Assembly: GCA_025451995.1 (NCBI GenBank)
Contig: JANWJE010000017.1
Coordinates: 1-41,036, forward strand
DNA: 41,036 nucleotides
Direction of reading: 5' to 3'
DNA from: Parachlamydiaceae bacterium
GTDB taxonomy: Bacteria; Chlamydiota; Chlamydiia; Chlamydiales; Parachlamydiaceae
Shown: positions 33,887 to 41,036 of the stretch, one piece after another
How positions within the stretch are numbered: the first letter of the stretch is position 1
Layout: each line of letters opens with the position of its first letter
Translations under genes and position numbers: made by a program
Notes under the pieces: model-generated
Database searches by the model: none
What the model was told of the DNA's origin: nothing
What the model saw: the letters and a program-made list of their open reading frames with translations, nothing else

Positions 33887-34297
33887 ATGAAAAAAACACT
33901 TTTTTGTTTATTTACTTTTTTTGCTTGCCTCAATACAAATGTCGTATTTGGAATCGGTTCGGAACTCGATTCGAGTGTCGTTATTATGGAAGCTGTCTTA
34001 GATTCATTGACTACAAGCCTGGTGGTTGGTCAAGATGAATTTGTGGTTTCAGCAAATATTAAATCAAATAATATAAGCACAATAGGAACTTTCAAATATC
34101 AAGTTCTCACTTGCAGCAAAATAAACCAACATGACAAATGCAAAACCCTTACTAAATATATAGTTACTGTTGTTGTGACTCCACCATCAGGTACTGGTCC
34201 AGTTGTACCAACAGTCACAAACATTAAAAAAGTAGGTTCGGTAAATACTCCCAAAGATCAATTCTCTAGCCACAGCAGCCGCCATAGCCATCATTAG
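33887..34297 (+). CDS. Small secreted protein of unknown function
   Basis: A 136-residue protein with a clear signal peptide (KKTLFCLFTFFACLNTNVVFG, cleavage near 22). The mature part is Val/Ser/Thr-rich, beta-like, with two cysteines (about 86 and 94) that could form a disulphide, a Pro/Val/Thr segment (about 105-118), and a His/Ser-rich end SSHSSRHSHH that might bind metal. I recognise no family. AGGGG precedes the ATG. It is divergent from the efflux operon and has its own terminator, so it is a single-gene unit. Confidence 0.7.
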   Translation: MKKTLFCLFTFFACLNTNVVFGIGSELDSSVVIMEAVLDSLTTSLVVGQDEFVVSANIKSNNISTIGTFKYQVLTCSKINQHDKCKTLTKYIVTVVVTPPSGTGPVVPTVTNIKKVGSVNTPKDQFSSHSSRHSHH

Positions 34298-34304
34298 AAA
34301 AATC

Positions 34305-34328
34305 ACTTGCCATTTTTGAATGGCAAGT
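34305..34328 (+). terminator. Hairpin terminator after the secreted-protein gene
   Basis: ACTTGCCATT pairs perfectly with AATGGCAAGT across a TTTG loop, eight bases after the stop, followed by TTCTATTG. Confidence 0.65.
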
Positions 34329-34397
34329 TTCTATTGTTTAACTTCAGCTATTCTGATATTATACCTCCCTCCTGAGTTCTTAAGTCTTGGTTTTATT

Positions 34398-35981
34398 ATG
34401 ATCACTTTATCTAAAGTTTCAAAAAGTTTTGGCAGCAAAGTTTTATTTGACGATGTCACAATCACTTTTAATGCAGGCAATCGGTACGGGTTAACAGGCC
34501 CCAATGGAGCCGGAAAAACGACGTTGCTCAAAATCATCATGGGTTTGGAAGAGGCCACCTCCGGGAATGTGACGCTCCCCGATAGAGTCGGCATCCTTCG
34601 TCAAAATATCGAAGCGTATAAACAAGAAAGAGTTCTAGATGTCATTGTCATGGGCAATCATAGACTTTGGAATGCTCTTAAAGAAAGAGATGCCTTATAC
34701 GAAGTTGAAATGTCGGATGATGTGGGGATGCGGCTTGGCGAATTAGAAGGGATTATCGCCGAAGAAGATGGCTATTCCGCAGAGTCGAACGCAGAAGTGC
34801 TGCTCTCCGGGATGGGCATTCCGCATGAATATTTTGAAAAGAAGATGCATGAAATACCCACAGACATGCAATTTAGAGTATTATTAGCTCAATCCCTCTT
34901 CGGTGAACCTGAAGCTTTATTGCTGGATGAACCGACGAACCACTTAGACTTGGAATCGATCGGCTGGTTAGAAAACTTCTTGCATAATTACAAAGGCACC
35001 CTTGTAGTGATCAGCCATGACCGCCATTTTTTAAATTCTATCACCACACACATCGCAGATATCGATTACGACACAATCATTATTTACCCCGGCAATTATG
35101 ATGAAATGATCGTTGCAAAATCATCTGTCCGCGAGCGTGCAGAATTAGACTCAAAATCCAAAGAGAAAAAAATTTCACAACTGCGTGAATTTGTTGCCAA
35201 ATTCGGCGCTGGAACACGCGCAAGTCAAGTGCAGTCAAGGCTTCGAGAAATCAACCGTCTGCAGCCTCAAGAATTAAAAAAATCCAATATTCAGAGGCCT
35301 TACATACGCTTTATTCCAACAGAAAAAGCGCCGGGCAAAATTTTATTAAAAGTTGAGCATATCACTAAAGGTTATGGCGATTTAGAAGTGATCAAGCATT
35401 TTTCAATCGAAATTTCCAGAGGCGATAAAATTGGAGTCATCGGAAACAATGGCCGGGGAAAAACAACGCTTCTCAAAATGCTCGCAATGGTTCTTGCGCC
35501 GAATAAAGGAGCCATCGAGCTCGGTCATCAAGTGATGATCAGTTATTTCCCCCAAAATCATCCTGAAATTATCGATAAATCGAGCAAACTGACATCGTTT
35601 GATTGGTTGAAAGAGCGAAGACCTGGAATTTATGATCAGGAGATTCGAGGGGTCATGGGGAAAATGTTATTTGGCGGCGATGATGCCTTTAAGCCTATAG
35701 CTACTCTTTCGGGCGGAGAGACTGCTCGTCTCATCATCGCAGGCATGATGCTCAGCGATCATAATCTCATTATATTAGATGAACCCAATAACCATTTGGA
35801 TATTGAGGCCGTCTCTGCCCTTGCTTGGGGATTGGAAGAATATAAAGGAAGCGTCATTGTAGCGAGCCATGATAGAGATTTGATTTCTACAGTTGCAACT
35901 AAAATTATCGCTTTCGAAGCGGATGGAATCCATATTTTCGATGGTAAATTGGATGAATATCTCGCTACCAAAAAAATATGA
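34398..35981 (+). CDS. ybiT: ABC-F ATPase, YbiT type
   Basis: A 527-residue soluble protein with two ABC domains, a ribosome-associated translation factor family. Domain 1 has Walker A GPNGAGKTT and LLLDEPTNHLDLESI but a degenerate signature (IPTDMQFRVLLAQSLF), as in E. coli YbiT. The linker (FVAKFGAGTRASQVQSRLREI and YIRFIP) also matches YbiT. Domain 2 has GNNGRGKTT, an intact LSGGETARL and ILDEPNNHLDIEA. I take ATG 34398 (MITLSKVSKSFG) because the upstream extension runs through the terminator and lacks ABC-F features. Its stop overlaps the folE start (ATGA). Confidence 0.93.
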   Translation: MITLSKVSKSFGSKVLFDDVTITFNAGNRYGLTGPNGAGKTTLLKIIMGLEEATSGNVTLPDRVGILRQNIEAYKQERVLDVIVMGNHRLWNALKERDALYEVEMSDDVGMRLGELEGIIAEEDGYSAESNAEVLLSGMGIPHEYFEKKMHEIPTDMQFRVLLAQSLFGEPEALLLDEPTNHLDLESIGWLENFLHNYKGTLVVISHDRHFLNSITTHIADIDYDTIIIYPGNYDEMIVAKSSVRERAELDSKSKEKKISQLREFVAKFGAGTRASQVQSRLREINRLQPQELKKSNIQRPYIRFIPTEKAPGKILLKVEHITKGYGDLEVIKHFSIEISRGDKIGVIGNNGRGKTTLLKMLAMVLAPNKGAIELGHQVMISYFPQNHPEIIDKSSKLTSFDWLKERRPGIYDQEIRGVMGKMLFGGDDAFKPIATLSGGETARLIIAGMMLSDHNLIILDEPNNHLDIEAVSALAWGLEEYKGSVIVASHDRDLISTVATKIIAFEADGIHIFDGKLDEYLATKKI

Positions 35982-36622
35982 AAAAGAAAAATAATATTTC
36001 TCCTGCGATCACTCGGTTTCCTTCCCCTATTGCCGAAGATATTTCCAAGAGGACAGATGATGAAAAGATGCAGTTAATTGCTGAACATTTTCGCGGCATT
36101 CTTGAAGTCCTAGGTCTCGATCTGACTAATGATTCGATCGCCCAAACACCTGAACGGGTGGCCAAAATGTATGTTAGAGAAATCTTTTCAGGTCTTCAAG
36201 AAAACAACTTTCCGGCCATTAGCTTCTTTAAAGATGAATTTCATCACGAACACCATCCCCATTGCGTGTTTGTAAAAGTGGGCTTTACAAGCTTTTGCGA
36301 ACACCATTTTGTCCCAATGCATGGATATGCTTATGTGGCTTATCTGCCTAAGAAACAACTTATAGGAATTTCTAAAATCCCGCGGATTGTACGCTACTTT
36401 GCCTCTCGACCGCAATTGCAAGAGAGATTGACAGCCCAAATTGCAGATTGCTTATCGCTCCTTCTTGGAATCGAAGATGTTGCTGTTTCCATTCACGCCA
36501 GCCATTTTTGCGTCATTGCGCGCGGTGTGCAAGATGAAAACAGCCAAATGGTCACCAATGTCCTCCGTGGAAAATTCGATAACGACGAAAAGTTGCGAAG
36601 TGAATTTTTTTCCAATATTTGA
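35978..36622 (+). CDS. folE: GTP cyclohydrolase I
   Basis: FolE converts GTP to 7,8-dihydroneopterin triphosphate, the first step of folate (or queuosine/biopterin) synthesis. Zinc ligands are intact: Cys107 and His110 in FCEHHFVPMHG, and Cys178 in SHFCVIARGVQ. LIGISKIPRIVRYFASRPQLQERLT is the family core, and AQTPERVAKMYVREIF marks the N-terminal part. The length of 214 is normal for the bacterial enzyme. Start overlaps the ybiT stop by four bases. No other folate gene is near, and a MITE follows 14 bases after the stop. Confidence 0.95.
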   Translation: MKKKNNISPAITRFPSPIAEDISKRTDDEKMQLIAEHFRGILEVLGLDLTNDSIAQTPERVAKMYVREIFSGLQENNFPAISFFKDEFHHEHHPHCVFVKVGFTSFCEHHFVPMHGYAYVAYLPKKQLIGISKIPRIVRYFASRPQLQERLTAQIADCLSLLLGIEDVAVSIHASHFCVIARGVQDENSQMVTNVLRGKFDNDEKLRSEFFSNI

Positions 36623-36636
36623 GGAGAGGTTTAATA

Positions 36637-36799
36637 GACCTCTTTCGAAATTGCTAATGCCCTAGATTCGAGTTCTTTTCCCACAGAATGCGATCTCAAT
36701 TCAAGGGCAATATTAAGTCAATATGGCCCTTGAATTGAGCTCGCATTCTGTGGAGAAAATAATCTCGAATCTAGGGCATTATGAGTTTCGAAAGAGGTC
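36637..36799. mobile_element. 163-bp fully palindromic MITE, TA-flanked
   Basis: The element is a nearly perfect hairpin along its whole length. Arms run from GACCTCTTTCGAAA through CCCTAGATTCGAG, CACAGAATGCGA and CTCAATTCAAGGGC to a short centre (about 36711-36724), then back. It is flanked by TA (36635-36636, 36800-36801). The outer GACCTCTT matches the other elements, but the interior differs. The right arm contributes an in-frame ATG to the next gene. It may act as a terminator for ybiT-folE. Confidence 0.9.
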
Positions 36800-36801
36800 T
36801 A

Positions 36802-37785
36802 ATGGGATATGTTTTGTTTCGTTACTTCGTATTCCTCATTTTACACATTTTTTCTTATTCTCTAGAAGCTCACCACCATGTTGGAATCATTACCTATCAT
36901 AATTATGTTGGCGATAAAGAGATCGCCTTGCGCATCAAGATTGCAGGTGAAAGACTCGGATGGACTGTAATTATAGATGAAAATGAGGGAAAAGAAATTC
37001 AGCATCAAAAATTTGATTGGGTGATTTGTATGATGCCTAAAAATCATTTTCACAATCCTCATTGTCCAAATTACATCACAATATTTCAAGCCTTTCCTTA
37101 TTTTGACGACCAAAAAAAATTAAATCCTTTTTATGACAAATATGATGCTCGTTTATCGACAGTAGATACAAAGACTTCGTTGTCTTCCCTTCATTTTTTG
37201 CCGTTAACTCATCATGTTCCTTTTAAGAAGCTTCAATTAAAAGACATGGTTGTAATGATTCCTGTTTGGGGAAATCGACTTGAAGACCCAAAATTTAAAA
37301 CATTGTTTTGGTTATTGAATCAATCAGAAAAAGCCAAATTTTATGGCGTTAATAGAGATGAAAAAACAACTCCTCAAAATTATATGGGTCCCATTCCTTT
37401 TGATGGAAATTCAGTCATTAACGTATTGCAAGAACATGGCATCGTACTTGTGCTTCATTCCGATATGCATAATAGAGATGGGATACCTTCCGGAAGAATT
37501 TTTGAAGCAGCAGCTTCCTCAGCCGTGATTATTTCAGATGAGAACCCATTTGTGAAAAAACATTTTGGCGATTCTGTTTATTACATAAATACCTTATTGT
37601 CATCAGAAGAAATCTTTGAAAATATTCAAGAACATTTAATCAATATTTTTTTAGATCAAGAAAATGCGTTAAAAAAGGCAGAAAAAGCACATCAAATTTT
37701 TATTGAAAATTTTACAATGGAAAAACAGCTATTAAAACTTGAAAAATTTCATAAAAAATACATGGGACAAAAAAAATGCAAATAA
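36802..37785 (+). CDS. Exported glycosyltransferase-like protein (GT-B fold type)
   Basis: A 327-residue protein with an N-terminal signal peptide (about 1-24) and a region from about 200 reading like the C-terminal half of a GT-B transferase: HSDMHNRDGIPSGRIFEAAASSAVIISDENPFVKKHFGDSVYYI. This has the E-A-A/S-G...P pattern that binds the sugar nucleotide diphosphate. The first half has no recognised motif. An export signal on a GT-B-like protein is unusual and may mean a periplasmic or secreted role. The frame opens at 36781 inside the MITE arm, but ATG 36802 begins the signal peptide. Its end overlaps the beta-propeller gene, so the two are coupled. Confidence 0.72.
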   Translation: MGYVLFRYFVFLILHIFSYSLEAHHHVGIITYHNYVGDKEIALRIKIAGERLGWTVIIDENEGKEIQHQKFDWVICMMPKNHFHNPHCPNYITIFQAFPYFDDQKKLNPFYDKYDARLSTVDTKTSLSSLHFLPLTHHVPFKKLQLKDMVVMIPVWGNRLEDPKFKTLFWLLNQSEKAKFYGVNRDEKTTPQNYMGPIPFDGNSVINVLQEHGIVLVLHSDMHNRDGIPSGRIFEAAASSAVIISDENPFVKKHFGDSVYYINTLLSSEEIFENIQEHLINIFLDQENALKKAEKAHQIFIENFTMEKQLLKLEKFHKKYMGQKKCK

Positions 37786-38891
37786 ACACTTTCTTAAGCA
37801 AAGCAAATTATGCAATTTTCTTTTTCGTTTTCCTTCAACAAGCGATCTGCGGAAAAGAGAATTTAATCGATTGGTCACACACTTCAGTCATCCATAATCA
37901 AGATACTTACTATACCCTTCTTAACAGTGTAGATTTTCATCCTACACAAAATATCTTTTGCGTCACCTATTCAAACATCAATAAGATTATTCTCTATAAA
38001 ATCGACTCTGCTGGAAAACCGAAAAAGATTCAAACATTGAATGGTTCTGTTGCAGAATTGTTAAGTCCTCAGCATGCTGTATTTTCTTCGGACGGAACTA
38101 AAATTGTTGTCGCAAATTGGGGAAATCAAGCATTAAATGTTTATCAAAAAACGCAAGGACAATTGTATCAAGAAAAACCTGTTGCAAATATCCAACCCCA
38201 TCCTTCTTTAAAGAATCACAGGCCCCATGGCATGGCATTTTCCCCTTGTGGAAATTATTTAGCCATTGCTTTTGGAGCAGCAGATTATTACGATAAAGCA
38301 ATCGCATTATACTCTGTCGTTGATCATGGATTAAATTTTGAACTTCTGCATCTCCTTCAAGCGCCTAATGAATTACCCGGCACCCCAAAAGGCATTACTT
38401 TTACTCCCGATGCCAATTGCCTTTTAGTCACTTTTTGCGATACAAATAGTTTGGTTATTTATAATCTTTCTAAAAAGAAAAATAAAATTCTTCAAAAACC
38501 AAAGCAAGTGATTCAGGGTGATGAAACTGGAATATTCAGACCGGAAGATGTAAAAATTACTCCAGATGGTAAATATTGCGTCTTATCTAATAGTGAGCAT
38601 CATACAGTCACTTTTTATCCTTTCGACAAAACACATAACAGAATCACACAAACAATACCGGTTAAAATTCTTGAGAATCCTGAATATCAACTTCAATTCC
38701 CTCACGGAATCGCTTTTTCATCCGATGGCAAGTTCATGGTCATTACTGAATTTGGCGAAATTAAAATTACAACCGAGGGAGATATTGTTTGGGATCACAC
38801 CACTTCGCCAAAAGAGGCAAAATTTCATTTATACTCAAATCAGCTGAAAGCTGGAAAATTTATTGTTTCATTAATGACTAAAGGACCTTAG
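37776..38891 (+). CDS. Secreted beta-propeller protein, lactonase/YVTN-like
   Basis: A 371-residue protein with a signal peptide (about 1-26) and a series of repeated blades of the form VDFHPTQNIFCVTYSN, AVFSSDGTKIVVANWGNQ, MAFSPCGNYLAIAFG, ITFTPDANCLLVTFCD, VKITPDGKYCVLSNSE and IAFSSDGKFMVITEFG. These blades match seven-bladed propellers of the lactonase/YVTN type. Histidines and acids could bind a ligand, but I see no defined active site. It overlaps the upstream exported glycosyltransferase-like gene by ten bases, suggesting that both proteins act in the same exported pathway. Confidence 0.82.
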   Translation: MQINTFLSKANYAIFFFVFLQQAICGKENLIDWSHTSVIHNQDTYYTLLNSVDFHPTQNIFCVTYSNINKIILYKIDSAGKPKKIQTLNGSVAELLSPQHAVFSSDGTKIVVANWGNQALNVYQKTQGQLYQEKPVANIQPHPSLKNHRPHGMAFSPCGNYLAIAFGAADYYDKAIALYSVVDHGLNFELLHLLQAPNELPGTPKGITFTPDANCLLVTFCDTNSLVIYNLSKKKNKILQKPKQVIQGDETGIFRPEDVKITPDGKYCVLSNSEHHTVTFYPFDKTHNRITQTIPVKILENPEYQLQFPHGIAFSSDGKFMVITEFGEIKITTEGDIVWDHTTSPKEAKFHLYSNQLKAGKFIVSLMTKGP

Positions 38892-38930
38892 TGTGTAATA
38901 TGAGTTTAACGTCCCATGTGCCGTTTTAGG

Positions 38931-39000
38931 AGGGGGTGAAATTTGAAAGGTGCAAAAATTTTGCCAAAATCGACGTGAATCTCTATTTTTTCACACCCTC
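38931..39000. terminator. Possible hairpin between convergent genes
   Basis: GAGGGGGTGAAA near 38930 pairs imperfectly with TTTCACACCCTC near 38989, over a long loop with a smaller AAAATTTT centre. It separates the propeller gene from the convergent PP2C-like gene. A weak call. Confidence 0.3.
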
Positions 39001-39006
39001 GCAGTG

Positions 39007-40392
39007 CTATAATTGAATGACCATAGCTGCAATATTATTCACAGCTCCAACATCATTCCTACCTCCAGCATCAAGAGCTTCAAGCGCTATATATTTCGCC
39101 ATGTCCTCACAAGAAATCATCTCTTCAGGAGACATTCTTTTTTGTCCCATAGTGTACACGCCATTACCAATTGCTTCCGAAGAGAGAGACGAGACTATTC
39201 CATTAGAACAGAGAACAAGATAGCCATTTTGATAATCTTTCATTGAAAAGCAGGTAATTTTTGGAGTAGAGACAATCCCTGGGGTACCCTTGTGTCCAAT
39301 CATTCTCGCTGGGCAATGGTGGTGCCTCGTGTAATGTTTATGTAGTGCAGCAAATTGACAACAGTCGAACCCTTGATCTACTACAAGCTTCCCCTTTAAT
39401 TGAGCGATTTTCTTTCGATACCTGGGATTAGTTAATCTTGCATCTTCACTTCCTTGAGTGATGCTGCCATCTTTATTGACTAAAATAGCTCTTGCGTCTC
39501 CAACGCACGCTATCCAAATTTTTTCTTTAATGATAAATGCCACCATCGCTGTTGTTCCTTGGTCTTCTTCTTGACATTGTTCTCCTAGATTCTCAAAACA
39601 TTCTTTTAGGCTTAGATAAATTTCATAGTCGGTATAATCATTGTTACTGTTTTTTGCTAGAGCAGCTCTTAAGACTGTATGGATATTCTGATTAACAAAA
39701 TGGGAAGCTGCCGCTCCTCTATGCCCATCAAAAATACCGAGTAGACCATAGGGAAGATCTTCATTTTGACGCGTTGACAGTACACCATTCAACAGAATCG
39801 TCCGTTCTTGCGAAAAGTCTCTTGGAAGATAGAACATGTCCCCACCGTCGAAATACTCTAATCCATTACAAACAGAAACTCCCATGGAAATGCCCAATTC
39901 AGGCATTTCCTTAGAGTTGCTCTTCAATGTATCATCAAAAAATTTAAATGAATTAACCCTAGAGTTTTCATTCGGAACCCAGCAATTTTTTCCGCGTATC
40001 TCAACGCGCTTTTTTTGTTCTAGCTGATCTCTATTTACGTACCTTTGATTTTTTGCTACTAAGTTATGCACAATTCGGTCACCAAGTTGATTAATGCGGA
40101 AGGCTAAAGCATCCTGATCTTCTTTGGTTAGCTTATTTTTTAAGGCAAATAATTTTTTGTATACTCTATGTTGCTGTCTTAAATTTAATTGAGCTAAGTT
40201 TTTTTCTAAAAAAGATAATATGGCTTTGCTAAGTTCGGCATAATAAGATTTAAGGGAAGCAGGGGAGGGTTTTGTTTCCCATAATGAAGGCCAAGATCTT
40301 ATTATTTCGTTATTTTTAATAATTAAATGCACATCACGATCTATATTTATACTATTAATAAATTCGCATTGTCTTATTAATCTTGGATCCAT
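39007..40392 (-). CDS. Eukaryotic-type PP2C (PPM) phosphatase-like protein with degenerate metal site
   Basis: A 461-residue protein: N-terminal helical region (1-160) then a PPM fold (about 165-461). Preserved motifs are LLGIFDGHRGAAAS (metal ligand Asp222), GTTAMVAFI (279-287) and CVGDARAIL (296-304). Two ligand positions are changed: the C-terminal SDG motif is LCSNGIVSS (Asn397 for Asp), and the DNI motif is VNNIAAMVI (Asn452 for Asp). The N-terminal ED acid pair is also not recognisable. Without these metals ordinary catalysis is doubtful, so a pseudophosphatase is likely. GGAG precedes the ATG. A secreted host-interaction role is a guess. Confidence 0.82.
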   Translation of the reverse strand: MDPRLIRQCEFINSINIDRDVHLIIKNNEIIRSWPSLWETKPSPASLKSYYAELSKAILSFLEKNLAQLNLRQQHRVYKKLFALKNKLTKEDQDALAFRINQLGDRIVHNLVAKNQRYVNRDQLEQKKRVEIRGKNCWVPNENSRVNSFKFFDDTLKSNSKEMPELGISMGVSVCNGLEYFDGGDMFYLPRDFSQERTILLNGVLSTRQNEDLPYGLLGIFDGHRGAAASHFVNQNIHTVLRAALAKNSNNDYTDYEIYLSLKECFENLGEQCQEEDQGTTAMVAFIIKEKIWIACVGDARAILVNKDGSITQGSEDARLTNPRYRKKIAQLKGKLVVDQGFDCCQFAALHKHYTRHHHCPARMIGHKGTPGIVSTPKITCFSMKDYQNGYLVLCSNGIVSSLSSEAIGNGVYTMGQKRMSPEEMISCEDMAKYIALEALDAGGRNDVGAVNNIAAMVIQL

Positions 40393-40499
40393 ATCAACTC
40401 CAAATTATTTAATATATAAAATCATTATACATTATACAATAAATTTAATTTTAAAAGTATGTTTTAATGTAGAATTTTTATAATTCATTGTTTTTTATT

Positions 40500-40610
40500 A
40501 TGGAGAAGCGGCTAAAAGGCTGGGAAAAGCGTCGTGCGACCAAGAAAAAATTGACTGAAAAGGTGAACGCTGAGCAAACACTCAACGTTCCAGATGTTAC
40601 ATTTACTTAA
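40500..40610 (+). CDS. Possible 36-residue basic ORF or gene remnant
   Basis: An ATG at 40500 opens a 36-codon frame rich in Lys/Arg (start MEKRLKGWEKRR), with codon use more GC-rich than the flanks. Its end overlaps the 3' end of the convergent gene by eight bases. No Shine-Dalgarno is apparent. The KRLKGW start loosely recalls the C-terminus of GIY-YIG-type proteins, so it may be the tail of a decayed gene. Confidence 0.3.
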   Translation: MEKRLKGWEKRRATKKKLTEKVNAEQTLNVPDVTFT

Positions 40611-40854
40611 AAGTTTCGCGGAAAGCACTTGAACACGCGTGGATAATTCCACAAAAAGAAGTTGCCATTGCTAAACTTAATATCCCGCCGGTAATCACAT
40701 AAAAAGATGTGTCACCTGCTTTGGGATAACCCAATGCATTTAAGGCGGCTGATGTAACCGAACCTGCTACAAGACTCCCACCTGCGATTGCTAGCCCTTT
40801 GCCCGATCCAATTGCAAATTGAGAAAAACAATCCTTAAATACTCTTATTTCCAT
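40603..40854 (-). CDS. Small glycine/alanine-rich membrane protein, unknown function
   Basis: An 83-residue protein with two hydrophobic segments: a Gly/Ala/Ser-rich first one (about 18-41, GLAIAGGSLVAGSVTSAAL) and a second (about 52-73) ending in FCGIIHACSSAF. No signal peptide. AAGGAAA is placed about six bases before the ATG. Size and composition are compatible with holin-like, membrane-anchor or inclusion-membrane-type proteins, but nothing decides. A MITE lies about 30 bases upstream, in its promoter region. Confidence 0.6.
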   Translation of the reverse strand: MEIRVFKDCFSQFAIGSGKGLAIAGGSLVAGSVTSAALNALGYPKAGDTSFYVITGGILSLAMATSFCGIIHACSSAFRETFK

Positions 40855-40885
40855 AAAAATTTCCTTTTTATTTTTTTAAACAATA

Positions 40886-41036
40886 GACCTCTTTCGAAAC
40901 TCCATTTGCTTGATAAAAAGAATCTTTTTGGCGTCTTTATTGCCAAATTTTTCGACCATATTAAACCTGGTGTGCCACTTATAAGCGGGCAGATTCGAGA
41001 TAATTTTTCTCTAGGAGCTTGCACAGGCTACGAAAA
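40886..41036. mobile_element. MITE of the GACCTCTT family, cut by the right edge
   Basis: The left end GACCTCTTTCGAAAC is preceded by TA (40884-40885). The next 60 bases or so closely match the interior of the element at 29321-29480 (TTTGCTTGATAAAA, CTTTTTGGCGTCTTT, GCCAAATTTTTCGACCATAT). After about 40962 the sequence differs, so the copy may be longer or chimaeric. The right end lies beyond the window. Confidence 0.8.

Noticed and set aside
36781-36801. Upstream ATG of the glycosyltransferase-like gene
   Set aside because: It lies in the MITE arm; the signal peptide starts at ATG 36802.
1-41036. Prophage or plasmid origin, rRNA, complete insertion sequence
   Set aside because: No integrase other than XerC, no phage structural gene, no iterons, no rRNA and no transposase were seen.

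Overview
The window looks like a chromosomal segment of an environmental (amoeba-associated, Parachlamydiaceae-like) member of the Chlamydiae. The strongest evidence is gene order. From about 8.6 to 19.4 kb, dnaJ, rpsU, tsaB, lon, rnz (RNase Z) and xerC appear in the order I recall for Chlamydia trachomatis (about CT341-CT347), here with extra genes inserted. AT-rich sequence, a U-box-like protein, a PP2C-like protein of eukaryotic type, and many short TIR-flanked repeats without a transposase fit the same group. This assignment is inference; no rRNA is present.

Layout. 0-3.9 kb: tRNA-His, then uppP-ftsK-small membrane protein in one overlapping operon. 3.8-6.6 kb: an exported GH18 chitinase-like protein with a coiled-coil partner on the minus strand, and a divergent unknown gene. 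6.6-8.6 kb: a nested inverted repeat, a WalJ/YycJ-type metallo-beta-lactamase-fold protein and a complete MntA-HepT (MNT-HEPN) toxin-antitoxin pair. 8.6-19.4 kb: the conserved chlamydial block, carrying a MITE between tsaB and rpsU, a heptose-type nucleotidyltransferase, a rhomboid protease, a degenerate Nudix-like protein, and an S-adenosylmethionine decarboxylase with a signal peptide. 19.4-21.9 kb: the MetNIQ methionine ABC importer.

21.9-27.4 kb is accessory: a 628-residue acidic protein with an internal duplication, a GC-rich direct-repeat array, a HAD-type phosphatase, a DUF1152-like protein behind a near-consensus promoter, and a U-box-like protein. 27.5-33.7 kb holds a tripartite RND efflux operon (adaptor, pump, outer-membrane factor) plus a small two-TM protein. 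A 160-bp TA-flanked MITE has inserted in frame into the signal-peptide region of the outer-membrane factor. 33.9-41.0 kb: a small secreted protein, ybiT-type ABC-F, folE, an exported glycosyltransferase-like and beta-propeller pair, a PP2C-like protein that has lost metal ligands, a small membrane protein, and a truncated MITE at the right edge.

The points most worth following are the in-frame MITE in the efflux gene, the exported SpeD, the probable PP2C pseudophosphatase, the GGGGCCGGGTCATGCAATG array, and the family of TA-flanked repeats sharing the GACCTCTT terminus. The latter form terminators, gene starts and coding sequence. All functional calls come from reading motifs and from memory of families; no database search was possible.
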